NCBI GenBank assembly: GCA_937887565.1 | Contig: CALABS010000059.1 | Location: 205,671-269,670, forward strand | Direction of reading: 5' to 3' | Source of the DNA: an uncultured Rhodospirillaceae bacterium | GTDB lineage: Bacteria; Pseudomonadota; Alphaproteobacteria; Rhodospirillales; Magnetospirillaceae | DNA: 64,000 bases | Part shown: in pieces, positions 25,324 to 34,800 of the stretch | How the letters are laid out: each line of letters starts with the position of its first letter | Numbering within the stretch: position 1 is the stretch's first letter | Translations under genes and position numbers: made by a program | The notes under the pieces: model-generated | The model's input: only the letters and a program-made list of their open reading frames with translations | What the model was told of the DNA's origin: nothing | Database searches by the model: none

Positions 25324-27357
25324 TCAGAACGCCAGCGCGCGGTTGTGCAACTGCATGGTGATGTCTAGGGCCTTGACCACCTGGTTCAGGGTGGTGAAGC
25401 CGCGCGCCTCCAGGGCGTCGATCTGGCGCAGCAGCACCGCCGCGGTGACGATGGCGTCGCCTAGGGCGGTGTGGCGGTCGGTGATGTCGATGCCGTAGCG
25501 GTCGCAGATGTCGTCCAGCGAATGGCCGGCCTCGGGGCCGTCGAGATAGCTGGACAGCAGCATGGTATCCAGCACCGGGTTGTCGAACTTCACCCCGCAT
25601 TCACGCTCGCGCATCTTCAGGAACTTGAGGTCGAAGGCGGCGTTGTGGGCGACCAGCACCGCGTCCGAGCAGTACGAGCGGAACTGCGGCATCACCGTGG
25701 TGATCGGCGGCTTGTCCTTGACCATCTCGTCGGTGATGCCGTGGAAGCGGATGGATTCGGGAGGGATGCGCATGCCGGGATGGACGATGCGGTTGAAGCT
25801 CTCGCCCGACAGGATGCGGCCGTTGACCACCCGGACGGCGCCGATCTGCACGATCTGGTCGCCCTCGCTGGGCTTGAGGCCGGTGGTCTCGGTGTCGAAC
25901 ACGATGAAGGTCAGCGCCTTCAACGGCAGTTCGCCGTATTCGCCGGTCTCGCGGGCCTGCTCCAGCAGCGACAGGTCATAGAATTCCGGCCGGGTCGGCA
26001 GCGCCTCCTTGGGCTTGGCGTGAACCTCGACCCCCTTGCGCATGGGCAGCCGCAGGCACCCCCAGCCGTCGCGGCATTCCTCCGGCTGGGCCGGGCCGGA
26101 ATGGTGCAGCAGGACGTCGCGCACGGTCATCCCGCCCAACGGCGCCAACGGCTGCGCCACCCACCCGTCCAGCACGGGCGGCGACACCGGCGCGCCGGCC
26201 CACACCAAGTCGACCCAGGCCTCGTCGTCGTCGGCGCCGGCCGCCACGTCCAGTTCGCCCACCCCGCTGCCGGCGACAATCTGGCGGATCAGCGCCTCGA
26301 CGGCCAGGGCCAGCGAATGGGAATCGGCGTGCAGCCATACCGGCATGCCGGTCTGGGTCAGGTAGATCAGCTCGCCCTCGAAGCGCTTGGCGACCAGCCC
26401 GAAGAAGTCGGGCGAGTGCAGGTCGCTCATGGGCCACCATCCGGCCAGGGCGCGGTTGTAGCCGTCGGTGACGCGCTTGATGGCCTTGGCGATGGCGTCG
26501 GCCTCGGCGATGACAGCCTCGCGGTCGGCGGCGTTGTCCTTGAGCCGCGCCAGCGGCGCCTCGAGGCCCTCGGACACCTCGCGCAGCAGCGCGTCGCGCC
26601 GCGCCAGCGCCTCGACCTGCGGACTGGCATCGACCATGGTCACCACGTAGCCGGTGACCTCGTCGCCGCTGCGGATGATGGTCATGCGGGCCTGCAGCAC
26701 CAGGCGGCCGTCGGCGGCGCCGGCCAGGAACGGCGTGCCCCGGCCACCCATGTCGGGGCGGTGGACCAGCATCTCCAGCATGTGGCTGACCGGGTCGCGG
26801 GCCACCGTCTCGAACAGCGACCGCCCCAGGCCCAGGCGGGCGGTGTCGGCCTCCAGCATCTCGGCGGCGACCTGGTTGTAGAGCACCACCTGATGGCGGA
26901 GGTTGCACACCACCACGCCTTCGTGAAGGTCGTTGAGGATGGCGGCCAGCCGGGTCGAGGTCTCCTCGGCCCGCGCGGTGGCGGCCTGCAGCCCCTCGGC
27001 AAGCTCGGCGCGGGCCTGGACCAGCCGGGCGCACAGCTCGTTCACCGCCTCGGGCAGCGGCGATACCGTCAGGTAGCGCTCGGCCTCGATGCCGGCGCGC
27101 GAGCCGCCGTGGGCGATGGCGCGCACCTCGGCGGCCATGCGGCGCACGGCGCGGACCATCTTGTAGTCGACGATCTTCCACGAGACCGCGAACATGACCG
27201 AGGCGCCGGCGATGGCCACCATGGCCAGCGCGGCCAGTTCGTCATGGTCCACCACCCCTTTCCCCAGCGAATAGGCCGCCGCGGCGATGACCGCGACGTT
27301 GGCCAGGAATGCGGCGACCAGCCAGGGGAGTGGCCCCCTTACCTTGTGGTGGGGCAC
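25324..27357 (-). CDS. Membrane PAS sensor fused to DnaQ-like 3'-5' exonuclease
   Basis: A 677-residue fusion. Two N-terminal transmembrane helices (about 10-30 and 42-62) lead to a HAMP-like region, a PAS domain (about 135-255) and a degenerate kinase-like region. The last 194 residues are a DEDDh exonuclease: D488 and E490 in FDTETTG, HNAAFD near 571-576, and H629/D634 in HTALGD. All four metal ligands and the catalytic His are present. GAGGAG six bases upstream supports GTG 27357. It faces the CBS-DUF294 gene convergently. Coupling a membrane signal to nuclease activity is inference. Confidence 0.85.
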   Translation of the reverse strand: MPHHKVRGPLPWLVAAFLANVAVIAAAAYSLGKGVVDHDELAALAMVAIAGASVMFAVSWKIVDYKMVRAVRRMAAEVRAIAHGGSRAGIEAERYLTVSPLPEAVNELCARLVQARAELAEGLQAATARAEETSTRLAAILNDLHEGVVVCNLRHQVVLYNQVAAEMLEADTARLGLGRSLFETVARDPVSHMLEMLVHRPDMGGRGTPFLAGAADGRLVLQARMTIIRSGDEVTGYVVTMVDASPQVEALARRDALLREVSEGLEAPLARLKDNAADREAVIAEADAIAKAIKRVTDGYNRALAGWWPMSDLHSPDFFGLVAKRFEGELIYLTQTGMPVWLHADSHSLALAVEALIRQIVAGSGVGELDVAAGADDDEAWVDLVWAGAPVSPPVLDGWVAQPLAPLGGMTVRDVLLHHSGPAQPEECRDGWGCLRLPMRKGVEVHAKPKEALPTRPEFYDLSLLEQARETGEYGELPLKALTFIVFDTETTGLKPSEGDQIVQIGAVRVVNGRILSGESFNRIVHPGMRIPPESIRFHGITDEMVKDKPPITTVMPQFRSYCSDAVLVAHNAAFDLKFLKMRERECGVKFDNPVLDTMLLSSYLDGPEAGHSLDDICDRYGIDITDRHTALGDAIVTAAVLLRQIDALEARGFTTLNQVVKALDITMQLHNRALAF

Positions 27358-27494
27358 GGACGTCTCCTCGGGTTCTCGTTCTTATCGTTGCCACCTTTCT
27401 ATCACGGGCCGCACCCCGGCGGAAACCCGGAGTGGGAACCGCGGCCCGCGCCCGCTGTTACCGCCGTGACGAGGCAGGCGGGAGGAAGCAGCCG

Positions 27495-28382
27495 GTGGCG
27501 CGACGCGCCCTGTTGGTGGTCAACCGCGACAGCCGCGCCGGACGGCAGGACCTGTCGGCGGTGCTGGAGGTGTTGCGGCGAGGCGGGATCGACGCCGTCG
27601 AGGCCGCTTGCGGCTCGGCCGCCGAGCTGTCGCCGCTCATCGCCCGCGAGGGGTCGGGCCTGGATCTGGTGATCGTCGGCGGCGGCGACGGCACCCTCAA
27701 CGCGGCACTGGAGGGATTGGTGGAATCGGGCCTGCCGCTCGGTGTCCTGCCCCTGGGCACCGCCAACGACCTGGCGCTGACCCTGGGCATCCCCGCCGAT
27801 CCGCTGGCGGCGGCGGGGATCATCGCCGGTGGCCGGCCGCGCCCCGTCGACCTGGGCTGGGTCAACGGCAAGCATTTCCTCAACGCCGCCGGCGTCGGGC
27901 TGACGGCCCAGGTCGCCCGCGCCCTGGACCGCGACCTCAAGCGCCGCTGGGGGCGGGTCGGCTACGCCCTGGGCGCCCTGCGCGGCTGGCGGCGGGCCCG
28001 CCCGTTCCGGGCCGCCATCCGCTGCGACGGCAGGCGCTTCACCACCGTCGCCGTGCAGGTGGCGGTGGGCAACGGCCGCCATTTCGGCGGCGGCATGGTG
28101 GTGGCCGACGACGCCCGCATCGACGACGCCCGGCTGGACCTGTTCACCCTGGCGCCGCGCGGGCCGCTGGGCTTCGCGATGCTGCTGCCGCTGCTCCGGG
28201 CGGGGCGGCACGGCCGGCTGGACGGAGTGGTCACCTGCCGGGCCACCGAGATCGACCTCGACACCGGCCGGCCGCTGCCGGTCAACACCGACGGCGAGAT
28301 CACCACCGCCACCCCGGCCCGCTTCCGGGTGCGCCCCCGGGCGTTGCCGGTGCTGGCCCCCTGGCCGGAACGGGGCGCCTGA
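27495..28382 (+). CDS. Diacylglycerol/lipid kinase family protein (YegS-like)
   Basis: A 295-residue protein of the DAGK catalytic domain family. The nucleotide-binding GGGDGTLN is at about residues 61-68, with PLGTANDLA near 87 and a C-terminal domain with the HFGGGMVVADDA segment. It should phosphorylate a lipid such as diacylglycerol or a sphingoid-like lipid. The GTG at 27495 is fixed by GGAGGAA at 27481. The DUF2383 gene starts two bases after its stop, so they form an operon. Confidence 0.88.
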   Translation: MARRALLVVNRDSRAGRQDLSAVLEVLRRGGIDAVEAACGSAAELSPLIAREGSGLDLVIVGGGDGTLNAALEGLVESGLPLGVLPLGTANDLALTLGIPADPLAAAGIIAGGRPRPVDLGWVNGKHFLNAAGVGLTAQVARALDRDLKRRWGRVGYALGALRGWRRARPFRAAIRCDGRRFTTVAVQVAVGNGRHFGGGMVVADDARIDDARLDLFTLAPRGPLGFAMLLPLLRAGRHGRLDGVVTCRATEIDLDTGRPLPVNTDGEITTATPARFRVRPRALPVLAPWPERGA

Positions 28383-28383
28383 C

Positions 28384-28830
28384 ATGCGGCCGGAAGGCGA
28401 CATCCTTCTCGACGGGCTGGCGGAACTGGCCAACGACGCCTGGGAGGCTTACGGACAGGCCGCGGCCTGGGCCGAGCCCGAGGACCTGGCGACGCTGCTG
28501 GCGACGCTGGGTCGAAGGCGGCGCGAGATGGCCCTGGAACTGGAGGCACTGATCGCCGCCGACGGCCGCCGCCCCCGCGACCGCGACACCAACGCCGGCG
28601 TCGCCCATCGGATCCTGGCCCGCCTCAAGGCGACCTTCGTCGCCGACCGCGCCCGGACGGTGGTGGACGAATGCGAGCGCGCCGACGCCGCCTTCGCCCA
28701 TCGCCTGGCCGTCGCCGACGACCGGTCGCTGACCGACGCCGCCGCCACCCTGCTGCGCGGCTTCCACGCCGAGGTGGTGGCCGCCCTGGGCCAGTTGGCG
28801 GTGGCCAAGGTGCGCATCCGGGGGCGATGA
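28384..28830 (+). CDS. DUF2383-like four-helix protein
   Basis: A 148-residue helical protein. The stretch ALELEALIAADGRRPR followed by NAGVAHRILARLK, and VVDECERADAAF, matches the DUF2383 / ferritin-like fold. A metal-binding set of Glu and His (for example E147-type positions) is not secure. It starts one base after the lipid kinase stop and is presumably co-transcribed. DUF2383 proteins occur in stress-response settings; no activity can be stated. Confidence 0.6.
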   Translation: MRPEGDILLDGLAELANDAWEAYGQAAAWAEPEDLATLLATLGRRRREMALELEALIAADGRRPRDRDTNAGVAHRILARLKATFVADRARTVVDECERADAAFAHRLAVADDRSLTDAAATLLRGFHAEVVAALGQLAVAKVRIRGR

Positions 28831-28847
28831 GCCGCGCCCCTTGAATG

Positions 28848-28862
28848 GTACGGAACATGAAC
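28848..28862. promoter_or_regulatory. Candidate LexA box upstream of imuA
   Basis: GTAC-N7-GAAC at 28848-28862 differs by one base from GAAC-N7-GAAC, the alphaproteobacterial LexA direct-repeat site read on this strand. It ends 13 bases before the imuA ATG. imuA-imuB-dnaE2 cassettes are usually SOS-induced, so this fits, but the mismatch makes it tentative. Confidence 0.4.
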
Positions 28863-28875
28863 ATATACTGACGCC

Positions 28876-29469
28876 ATGCCTGCCGCCGCACCTTCCCTCG
28901 ACGCCCTGCGCGCCCGCATCCGCGCCATGGAGCGCCTGAAGCCGCCGCCTCCCGACGACGTGGAGGTGCATGCGGCGGTGACGCGACGGATCGCACCGGC
29001 CTGCCTGCACCAGATCCTCGGCGAGCCGGGCCCCGCCACCGCCCTGGCCGCCGGCATCGCCGGCCGGCTGGCGGCGCGGCTGGAACGGCCGGTGCTGTGG
29101 GTCCTGGAGGAGGACGACCTCCATCTTCCCGGCCTGGCCGCCTTCGGGCTGTCCCCCGGCGCGGTGATCGTGGCGGCGGCGGGCGACGCCACAAAGGCGC
29201 TATGGAGCATGGAGGAGGGGCTGAAATCCGCCGCCCTGGCCTGCGTGGTCGGCGAGGTGGCGGTGCTGGACATGACCGCCGGGCGGCGGTTGCAACTGGC
29301 CGCCGAGACCGGCGGCACCACCGGCGTGATCCTGCATCCGCCCGGCGCCCGCGCCGCCAATGCCGGCACCACCCGCTGGCGGGTCGCCGGCCTGCCCGGA
29401 AGCCGCTGGCGCCTGACCCTGGAGCGCGGCCGCGACGGCATGCCGGGGGAATGGGAGGTGGCGGTATGA
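28876..29469 (+). CDS. imuA: ImuA, SOS mutagenesis cassette protein
   Basis: A 197-residue RecA/SulA-like ImuA. The N-terminal segment LDALRARIRAMERLKP and the central region ERPVLWVLEEDDLHLPGL ... LKSAALACVVGEVAVLDM are typical. ImuA helps load the mutasome formed with ImuB and DnaE2 for translesion synthesis. Its stop overlaps the imuB start by ATGA. The candidate LexA site lies just upstream. Confidence 0.88.
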   Translation: MPAAAPSLDALRARIRAMERLKPPPPDDVEVHAAVTRRIAPACLHQILGEPGPATALAAGIAGRLAARLERPVLWVLEEDDLHLPGLAAFGLSPGAVIVAAAGDATKALWSMEEGLKSAALACVVGEVAVLDMTAGRRLQLAAETGGTTGVILHPPGARAANAGTTRWRVAGLPGSRWRLTLERGRDGMPGEWEVAV

Positions 29470-30953
29470 GCCCGCGCCGCATCGCCCATCTGTGGCTGCC
29501 CTTGTTCGCCACCGACCGCGTCACCCGCCCCGGCCGCCCCCTGGCGGAATGGCGCGGGGCGCCGCTGGCGCTGGTCTCGCGCGCCGCCGGCGGGCTTCGG
29601 GTGACGGCGGCCAACCGCGCCGCCCGCGAGGCCGGCGTGGCTCCGGGCCTGCCGGCCGCCGACGCCCAGGCGCTGTGCCCCGGCCTGCGCACCGCCCCCG
29701 CCGAACCCGAGGCGGACGCCGCCGCCCTGGCCGCCCTGGCGGAATGGTGCCAGCGCTGGAGCCCGCTGACCGCCCCCGAGGTGAAAGACGGGATGGGGAA
29801 GGACGGGATATGGATCGACACCACCGGCTGCGCCCATCTGTTCGGCGGCGAGCAGGCGATGCTGTTCGACATGCTGTCCCGGCTGGAGGGGCTGGGCTTC
29901 GTCGCGCGGGCGGGCCTGGCCGACACCCCCGGCGCCGCCTGGGCGTTGTCCCGGTTCGGCGACGGCCCGGCGGCCATCTGCCCCGAGGGCGCCGCGCGGC
30001 AATGGCTGGGCGGCTTCCCGGTGGCCGCCCTGCGCCTGCCGGCGGCGGCGGCCGACACCCTGCGCCGGCTGGGCGTGCGCCGGATCGGCGAGTTGATGGC
30101 GCTGCCGCGGGCGCCGCTGGCCGCCCGCTTCGGCGACGGGGTGGCGACCCGCCTCGACCAGATGCTCGGCCGCCTGCCGGACGTCATCTCGCCGCGTCCG
30201 GCCGAGGAACCGGTGTCGGCGCGGCTGGCCTTCGCCGAGCCCATCGGCCGCACCGAGGACGTGGCCGCCGCCATCCGCGCCCTGCTGGACACCGCCGCCC
30301 TCGGGCTGGAACGCCGGGGGCTGGGGGCGCGACGGCTGCTGCTCAAGGTGTTCCGGGTCGACGGCACCGTCCTGGCGCAGCGCCTGGGGACCAACGAGGC
30401 GGTACGCGACCCGGCCCACCTGACCCGCCTGTTCGCCGAAACCCTGGACGGCCTGGACGCCGGCTTCGGCATCGAGGTGATGACCCTGGCCGTCACCGAG
30501 GCCGAGCCCTTCGTCGCCCGCCAGGGCGACATCGAGCGCCGGGCCGCCGCCGGCGCCCTGTCGCTGCTGGTGGACCGCCTGGCCCGCCGCCTGGGCCCCG
30601 CCGCCGTCTACCGTCGGGCGCCGCGCCCCACTCATCTGCCCGAGCGCGCCGCCATGCGGCTCCCGCCCCTGGCCCCCCTCGCCGAGGGCTGGCCCGCGAA
30701 GTGCCGCCCGGTGCGCATGCCGGCGCGCCCCGCCCCGGTGACGGTGGAACTGGCCGAGGACGGACGCCCGGTCCGCGTCGCCGCGCTGGACCTCGGCGCC
30801 GCCGAGGGGCCCGAGCGGATCGCGTCGGAATGGTGGGCCGGCGATCCGCCCGGCCATCGCGACTACTGGCGGGTGGAAACCGCCCATGGCCAGAGATCAT
30901 GGGTTTTCATGGACCGTGACGGGCGCTGGTTCCGACACGGAATTTTCGGATGA
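29466..30953 (+). CDS. imuB: ImuB, Y-family polymerase-like mutasome hub
   Basis: A 495-residue Y-family-like protein. It has the palm and little-finger folds (LWLPLFATDR at the start, then a long C-terminal domain), but the usual Y-family catalytic acidic residues are not evident, as in ImuB, which is inactive and bridges DnaE2 to the beta clamp. A C-terminal extension (about 440-495) ends in DRDGRWFRHGIFG. Start is set by the ATGA overlap with imuA. Confidence 0.92.
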   Translation: MSPRRIAHLWLPLFATDRVTRPGRPLAEWRGAPLALVSRAAGGLRVTAANRAAREAGVAPGLPAADAQALCPGLRTAPAEPEADAAALAALAEWCQRWSPLTAPEVKDGMGKDGIWIDTTGCAHLFGGEQAMLFDMLSRLEGLGFVARAGLADTPGAAWALSRFGDGPAAICPEGAARQWLGGFPVAALRLPAAAADTLRRLGVRRIGELMALPRAPLAARFGDGVATRLDQMLGRLPDVISPRPAEEPVSARLAFAEPIGRTEDVAAAIRALLDTAALGLERRGLGARRLLLKVFRVDGTVLAQRLGTNEAVRDPAHLTRLFAETLDGLDAGFGIEVMTLAVTEAEPFVARQGDIERRAAAGALSLLVDRLARRLGPAAVYRRAPRPTHLPERAAMRLPPLAPLAEGWPAKCRPVRMPARPAPVTVELAEDGRPVRVAALDLGAAEGPERIASEWWAGDPPGHRDYWRVETAHGQRSWVFMDRDGRWFRHGIFG

Positions 30954-31022
30954 TCACGTTCCGCGTGCGAACCATGCCGTCCTCCCCTACCATGCGCCCG
31001 ACAGCCGTCATGGAGGGGGACC

Positions 31023-31784
31023 ATGCTCAGACATCTTCTCGCCGCCGCCCTGTTGGTCCTGGCACCGACGGCGGCCGGAGCCGCCGAGATCGTGCGGGTG
31101 GGCGGATACGACTTCCCGCCCTTCGTCGAGGCACGGCCGGATGGCCCCACCGGCCTGACCCTCGACCTGATCGACCTGTTCAACCGCAGCCAGTCCGACT
31201 ACGAGTTCCGCTTCGTGTCGGTATCGGCGCGGCGGCGCTACGGCGACCTGGAGGACGGGCGCTTCGACGCCATGTTCTTCGAGAGCCCCGACTGGGAATG
31301 GGCCGCCAGGGGCCTGCCGGTGGAGTTTTCCGACGTCTTCCTGACCGGCGGCGAGGTGTTCATCGCCCAGGCCACGCCCGGACGAGGGCAGGACTATTTC
31401 GACGACCTCAAGGGCAAGCGGCTGGTGGGCATCCTGGGCTACCACTACCGCTTCGCCGGTTTCGACGCCGACCCCGACCGGCTGTCCCGCGCCTTCGACA
31501 TCAAGCTGGTCAATTCCCACGCCTCCAGCATCGAGATGGTCGCCCTCGGCCGCAAGGACATCGCCGTGGTCACCGACGCCTATCTGTGGGCGTATCTGTC
31601 CCGGAACCCGGCGGTGAAGGACAAGCTGCTGGTGTCCGACCGCCACGACCAGGACTACCGCCACCGGATCCTGGTCCGACGCGGCGGCCCGGTCACGGTC
31701 GGGCGAATCGACGCCCTGCTGGCGAGGCTGAGGAAGTCCGGCGCCCTGGACACCCTGTGGCGCAAGGCCGGAGTGGTGCGGTAG
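31023..31784 (+). CDS. Periplasmic solute-binding protein (SBP family 3)
   Basis: A 253-residue protein with a signal peptide (about 1-20, ending AAGAAE) and a family-3 periplasmic binding fold: VGGYDFPPFVEA at the start of the mature part, LVGILGYHYRF in the middle and a C-terminal DTLWRKAG. It would bind an amino acid or similar ligand. It lacks an adjacent permease or ATPase gene and sits between imuB and dnaE2 on the same strand. Co-transcription with the mutagenesis genes is plausible but unproved. Confidence 0.78.
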   Translation: MLRHLLAAALLVLAPTAAGAAEIVRVGGYDFPPFVEARPDGPTGLTLDLIDLFNRSQSDYEFRFVSVSARRRYGDLEDGRFDAMFFESPDWEWAARGLPVEFSDVFLTGGEVFIAQATPGRGQDYFDDLKGKRLVGILGYHYRFAGFDADPDRLSRAFDIKLVNSHASSIEMVALGRKDIAVVTDAYLWAYLSRNPAVKDKLLVSDRHDQDYRHRILVRRGGPVTVGRIDALLARLRKSGALDTLWRKAGVVR

Positions 31785-31821
31785 GGGAAGCATCCGGCGT
31801 AGTCCCGGGGTGGGGCGCGCC

Positions 31822-34800
31822 ATGACCTACGCCGAACTCCAGGTCACCACCAATTTCAGCTTCCTGCGCGGGGCCTCGCATCCCGACGAGATGGTGGCGG
31901 CCGCCGCCGCGCTCGGCCTGCACGCGGTGACGGTCACCGACCGCAATTCCCTGGCGGGGGTGGTGCGCGCCCATGTGGCGGCCAGGCAGGCGGGCATCCG
32001 GCTGGTGGTCGGCGCGCGGCTGGATTTCCGCGACGGGCACCCTTCGGTGCTGTGCCTGCCCACCGACCGCGACGCCTATGGCCGCCTGTGCCGGCTGCTG
32101 ACCGAGGGGCTGCGGCGCGCCCCCAAGGGCGAGTGCTGGCTGGACGGCCCCGACTTGGCGGCCTGGGGCCACGGACAGGTGCTGGTCGTCCTGCCGGACG
32201 GGGATTTCGAGACACCGCTGGCGGCCCTGGCCGCCGCCTTCCCCGGCGCGGTGCATCTGGCCGCCCATCACCACCTGGACGGCGGGGACGAGGCCCGCAT
32301 CGAGCGCCTGGCCGCCATCGCCGCGCGGTGCGCCGCGCCGCTGGTGGCCACCAACGACGTCCACTACCACGCCCCCGGCCGCCGGCCGCTCCAGGACGTG
32401 CTGACCGCCGTGCGCCATCACACCACCGTCGAGGCGGTGGCGGGGAGAAAGCTGTTCGCCAACGCCGAGCGCCATCTGAAGCCGGCCGGGGAGATGACAC
32501 GCCTGTTCCGCCGCTGGCCCGAGGCGGTGGCGCGGACGGTGGAGATCGCCGACCGCTGCCGCTTCTCGCTGGACGAGCTGCGCCACGAATACGCCGCCGA
32601 CCCCGCCCCCGCTGGCCACACCCCGCAAAGCTGGCTGGAAGCGCTGACCTGGGAGGGCGCGGCGCGGCGCTATCCTGACGGAGTCCCCGACCGGGTGCGT
32701 CGGCAGGTGGAGCACGAATGCGCCCTGATCGGGCAGTTGGGCTACGCGCCCTATTTCCTCACCGTCCACGACATCGTCGCCTTCGCGCGCGGCCGGGGCA
32801 TCCTGTGCCAGGGGCGCGGCTCGGCGGCCAATTCGGCGGTGTGCTACTGCCTGGGCATCACCGCCGTCGACCCCGCCCGCGCCGACCTGCTGTTCGAGCG
32901 CTTCGTTTCCGCCGAGCGCGGCGAGCCGCCCGACATCGACGTGGATTTCGAGCACGAGCGTCGCGAGGAGGTGATCCAGTACATCTACGGCAAATACGGC
33001 CGCCACCGCGCCGGCCTGGCCGCCACCGTCATCACCTACCGCACCCGCTCGGCCATCCGCGACGTCGGCAAGGCGCTGGGCCTGTCCGAGGACGCCGTCG
33101 GCGCCCTGGCCAAGACGGTATGGGGCTCGTCCGGGGAGTCGTTCCGCGACGCCCAGGTGCGCGAGGCGGGCCTCGACCCCGCCGACCAGCGCCTCAGGAT
33201 GGTGCTCGACCTGGCCGACCAGCTGACGGGCTTTCCCCGCCACCTGTCCCAGCACGTGGGCGGGTTCGTCATGACCCGGGGGCGGCTGGACGAGGTGGTC
33301 CCGGTCGCCAACGCCCGCATGAAGGACCGCACCGTCATCGAATGGGACAAGGACGACCTCGACGCGCTGGGCATCCTCAAGGTCGACGTGCTGGCGCTGG
33401 GCATGCTGACCTGCGTGCGCAAGGCCTTCGAGCTGTTGGCCGCCCATCACGGGGTCGAGTTCGACCTCGCCACCGTGCCGGCCGAGGACCCAGCGGTCTA
33501 CGACATGCTGTGCAAGGGCGACTCGGTGGGGGTGTTCCAGGTGGAAAGCCGCGCCCAGATGGCCATGCTGCCGCGCCTGCTGCCGCGCTGCTTCTACGAC
33601 CTGGTCATCGAGGTCGCCATCGTGCGCCCCGGTCCCATCCAGGGCGACATGGTCCATCCCTATCTGCGCCGCCGCGCCGGCAAGGAGAAGGTGACCTTCC
33701 CCTCGCGCGAGCTGGAGGCGGTGCTGAGGAAGACCCTCGGCGTGCCGCTGTTCCAGGAGCAGGCCATGCGCATCGCCATCGACGCCGCCGGCTTCTCCCC
33801 CGCCGAGGCCGACCGCCTGCGCCGGGCCATGGCCACCTTCAAGCGCTCGGGCCAGGTGACGGCGTTCCGCGACAAGTTCCTGGCCGGGATGGAGGGCAAC
33901 GGCTACGACCCCGCCTTCGCCGCCGCCTGCTTCCGCCAGATCGAGGGGTTCGGCGAATACGGTTTCCCGGAATCCCATGCCGCCAGCTTCGCCCTGCTGG
34001 TCTACGTCTCGGCCTGGTTGAAATGCCACGCCCCGGCCGCCTTCGCCTGCGCCCTCCTGAACTCCCAGCCCATGGGCTTCTACGCCCCCGCCCAGATCGT
34101 CCGCGACGCCCGCGCCCACGGCGTCGAGGTCCGTCCCGTCGACGTCAACGCCGGCGACTGGGACTGCACGCTGGAGGCAACCATGCCCCCACCCCGGCCC
34201 TCCCCCACGCGCGGCGCGGGGGAGGGAGTCCTTGCCCCCCTCCTCCGGCTCGGCCGGGGGAGGGCCGGGGTGGAGGCATGCGGCAGCATGGCCCTGCGCC
34301 TTGGCCTGCGGCAGGTGTCCGGCCTGTCCGAGGCCGAGGCGCGGCGGCTGGTCAACCGGCGCGGCGCGGGCTACCGCGACCCCCGCGACGCCTGGCGCCG
34401 GGCCGAGCTGTCCGTCAGGGCGCTGGAGGCGCTGGCCCGGGCCGACGCCTTCGCCGCCATGGGCCTGGAGCGACGCGACGCGCTGTGGGCGGTCAAGGGA
34501 CTGGTGGACAAGCCGCTGCTGCTGTTCGACGGCCCCGGGCCCGAGGACCGGGTTTTCCTGCCGACGGAAAGCGAGGGCGAGCGCATCGTCGAGGACTATT
34601 CGGCGATCAAGCTGACGCTGCGCCGCCACCCGCTGGCACTGCTGCGCGACGGGCTGCGGCGCCAGGGCTATGAGCCCGCCGCCCGGCTGGCCGACATTCG
34701 CGATGGTTCCCGCCTGAGGACAGCCGGGCTGGCGGTCACCCGCCAGCGGCCGGGAACCGCCTCGGGAGTGGTGTTCATCACCCTGGAGGACGAGACCGGG

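Noticed and set aside
28853..28864. A GAAC-AT-GAAC close direct repeat as an alternative LexA site
   Set aside because: The two-base spacing does not match the known seven-base spacing; the offset GTAC-N7-GAAC is a better, though imperfect, match.
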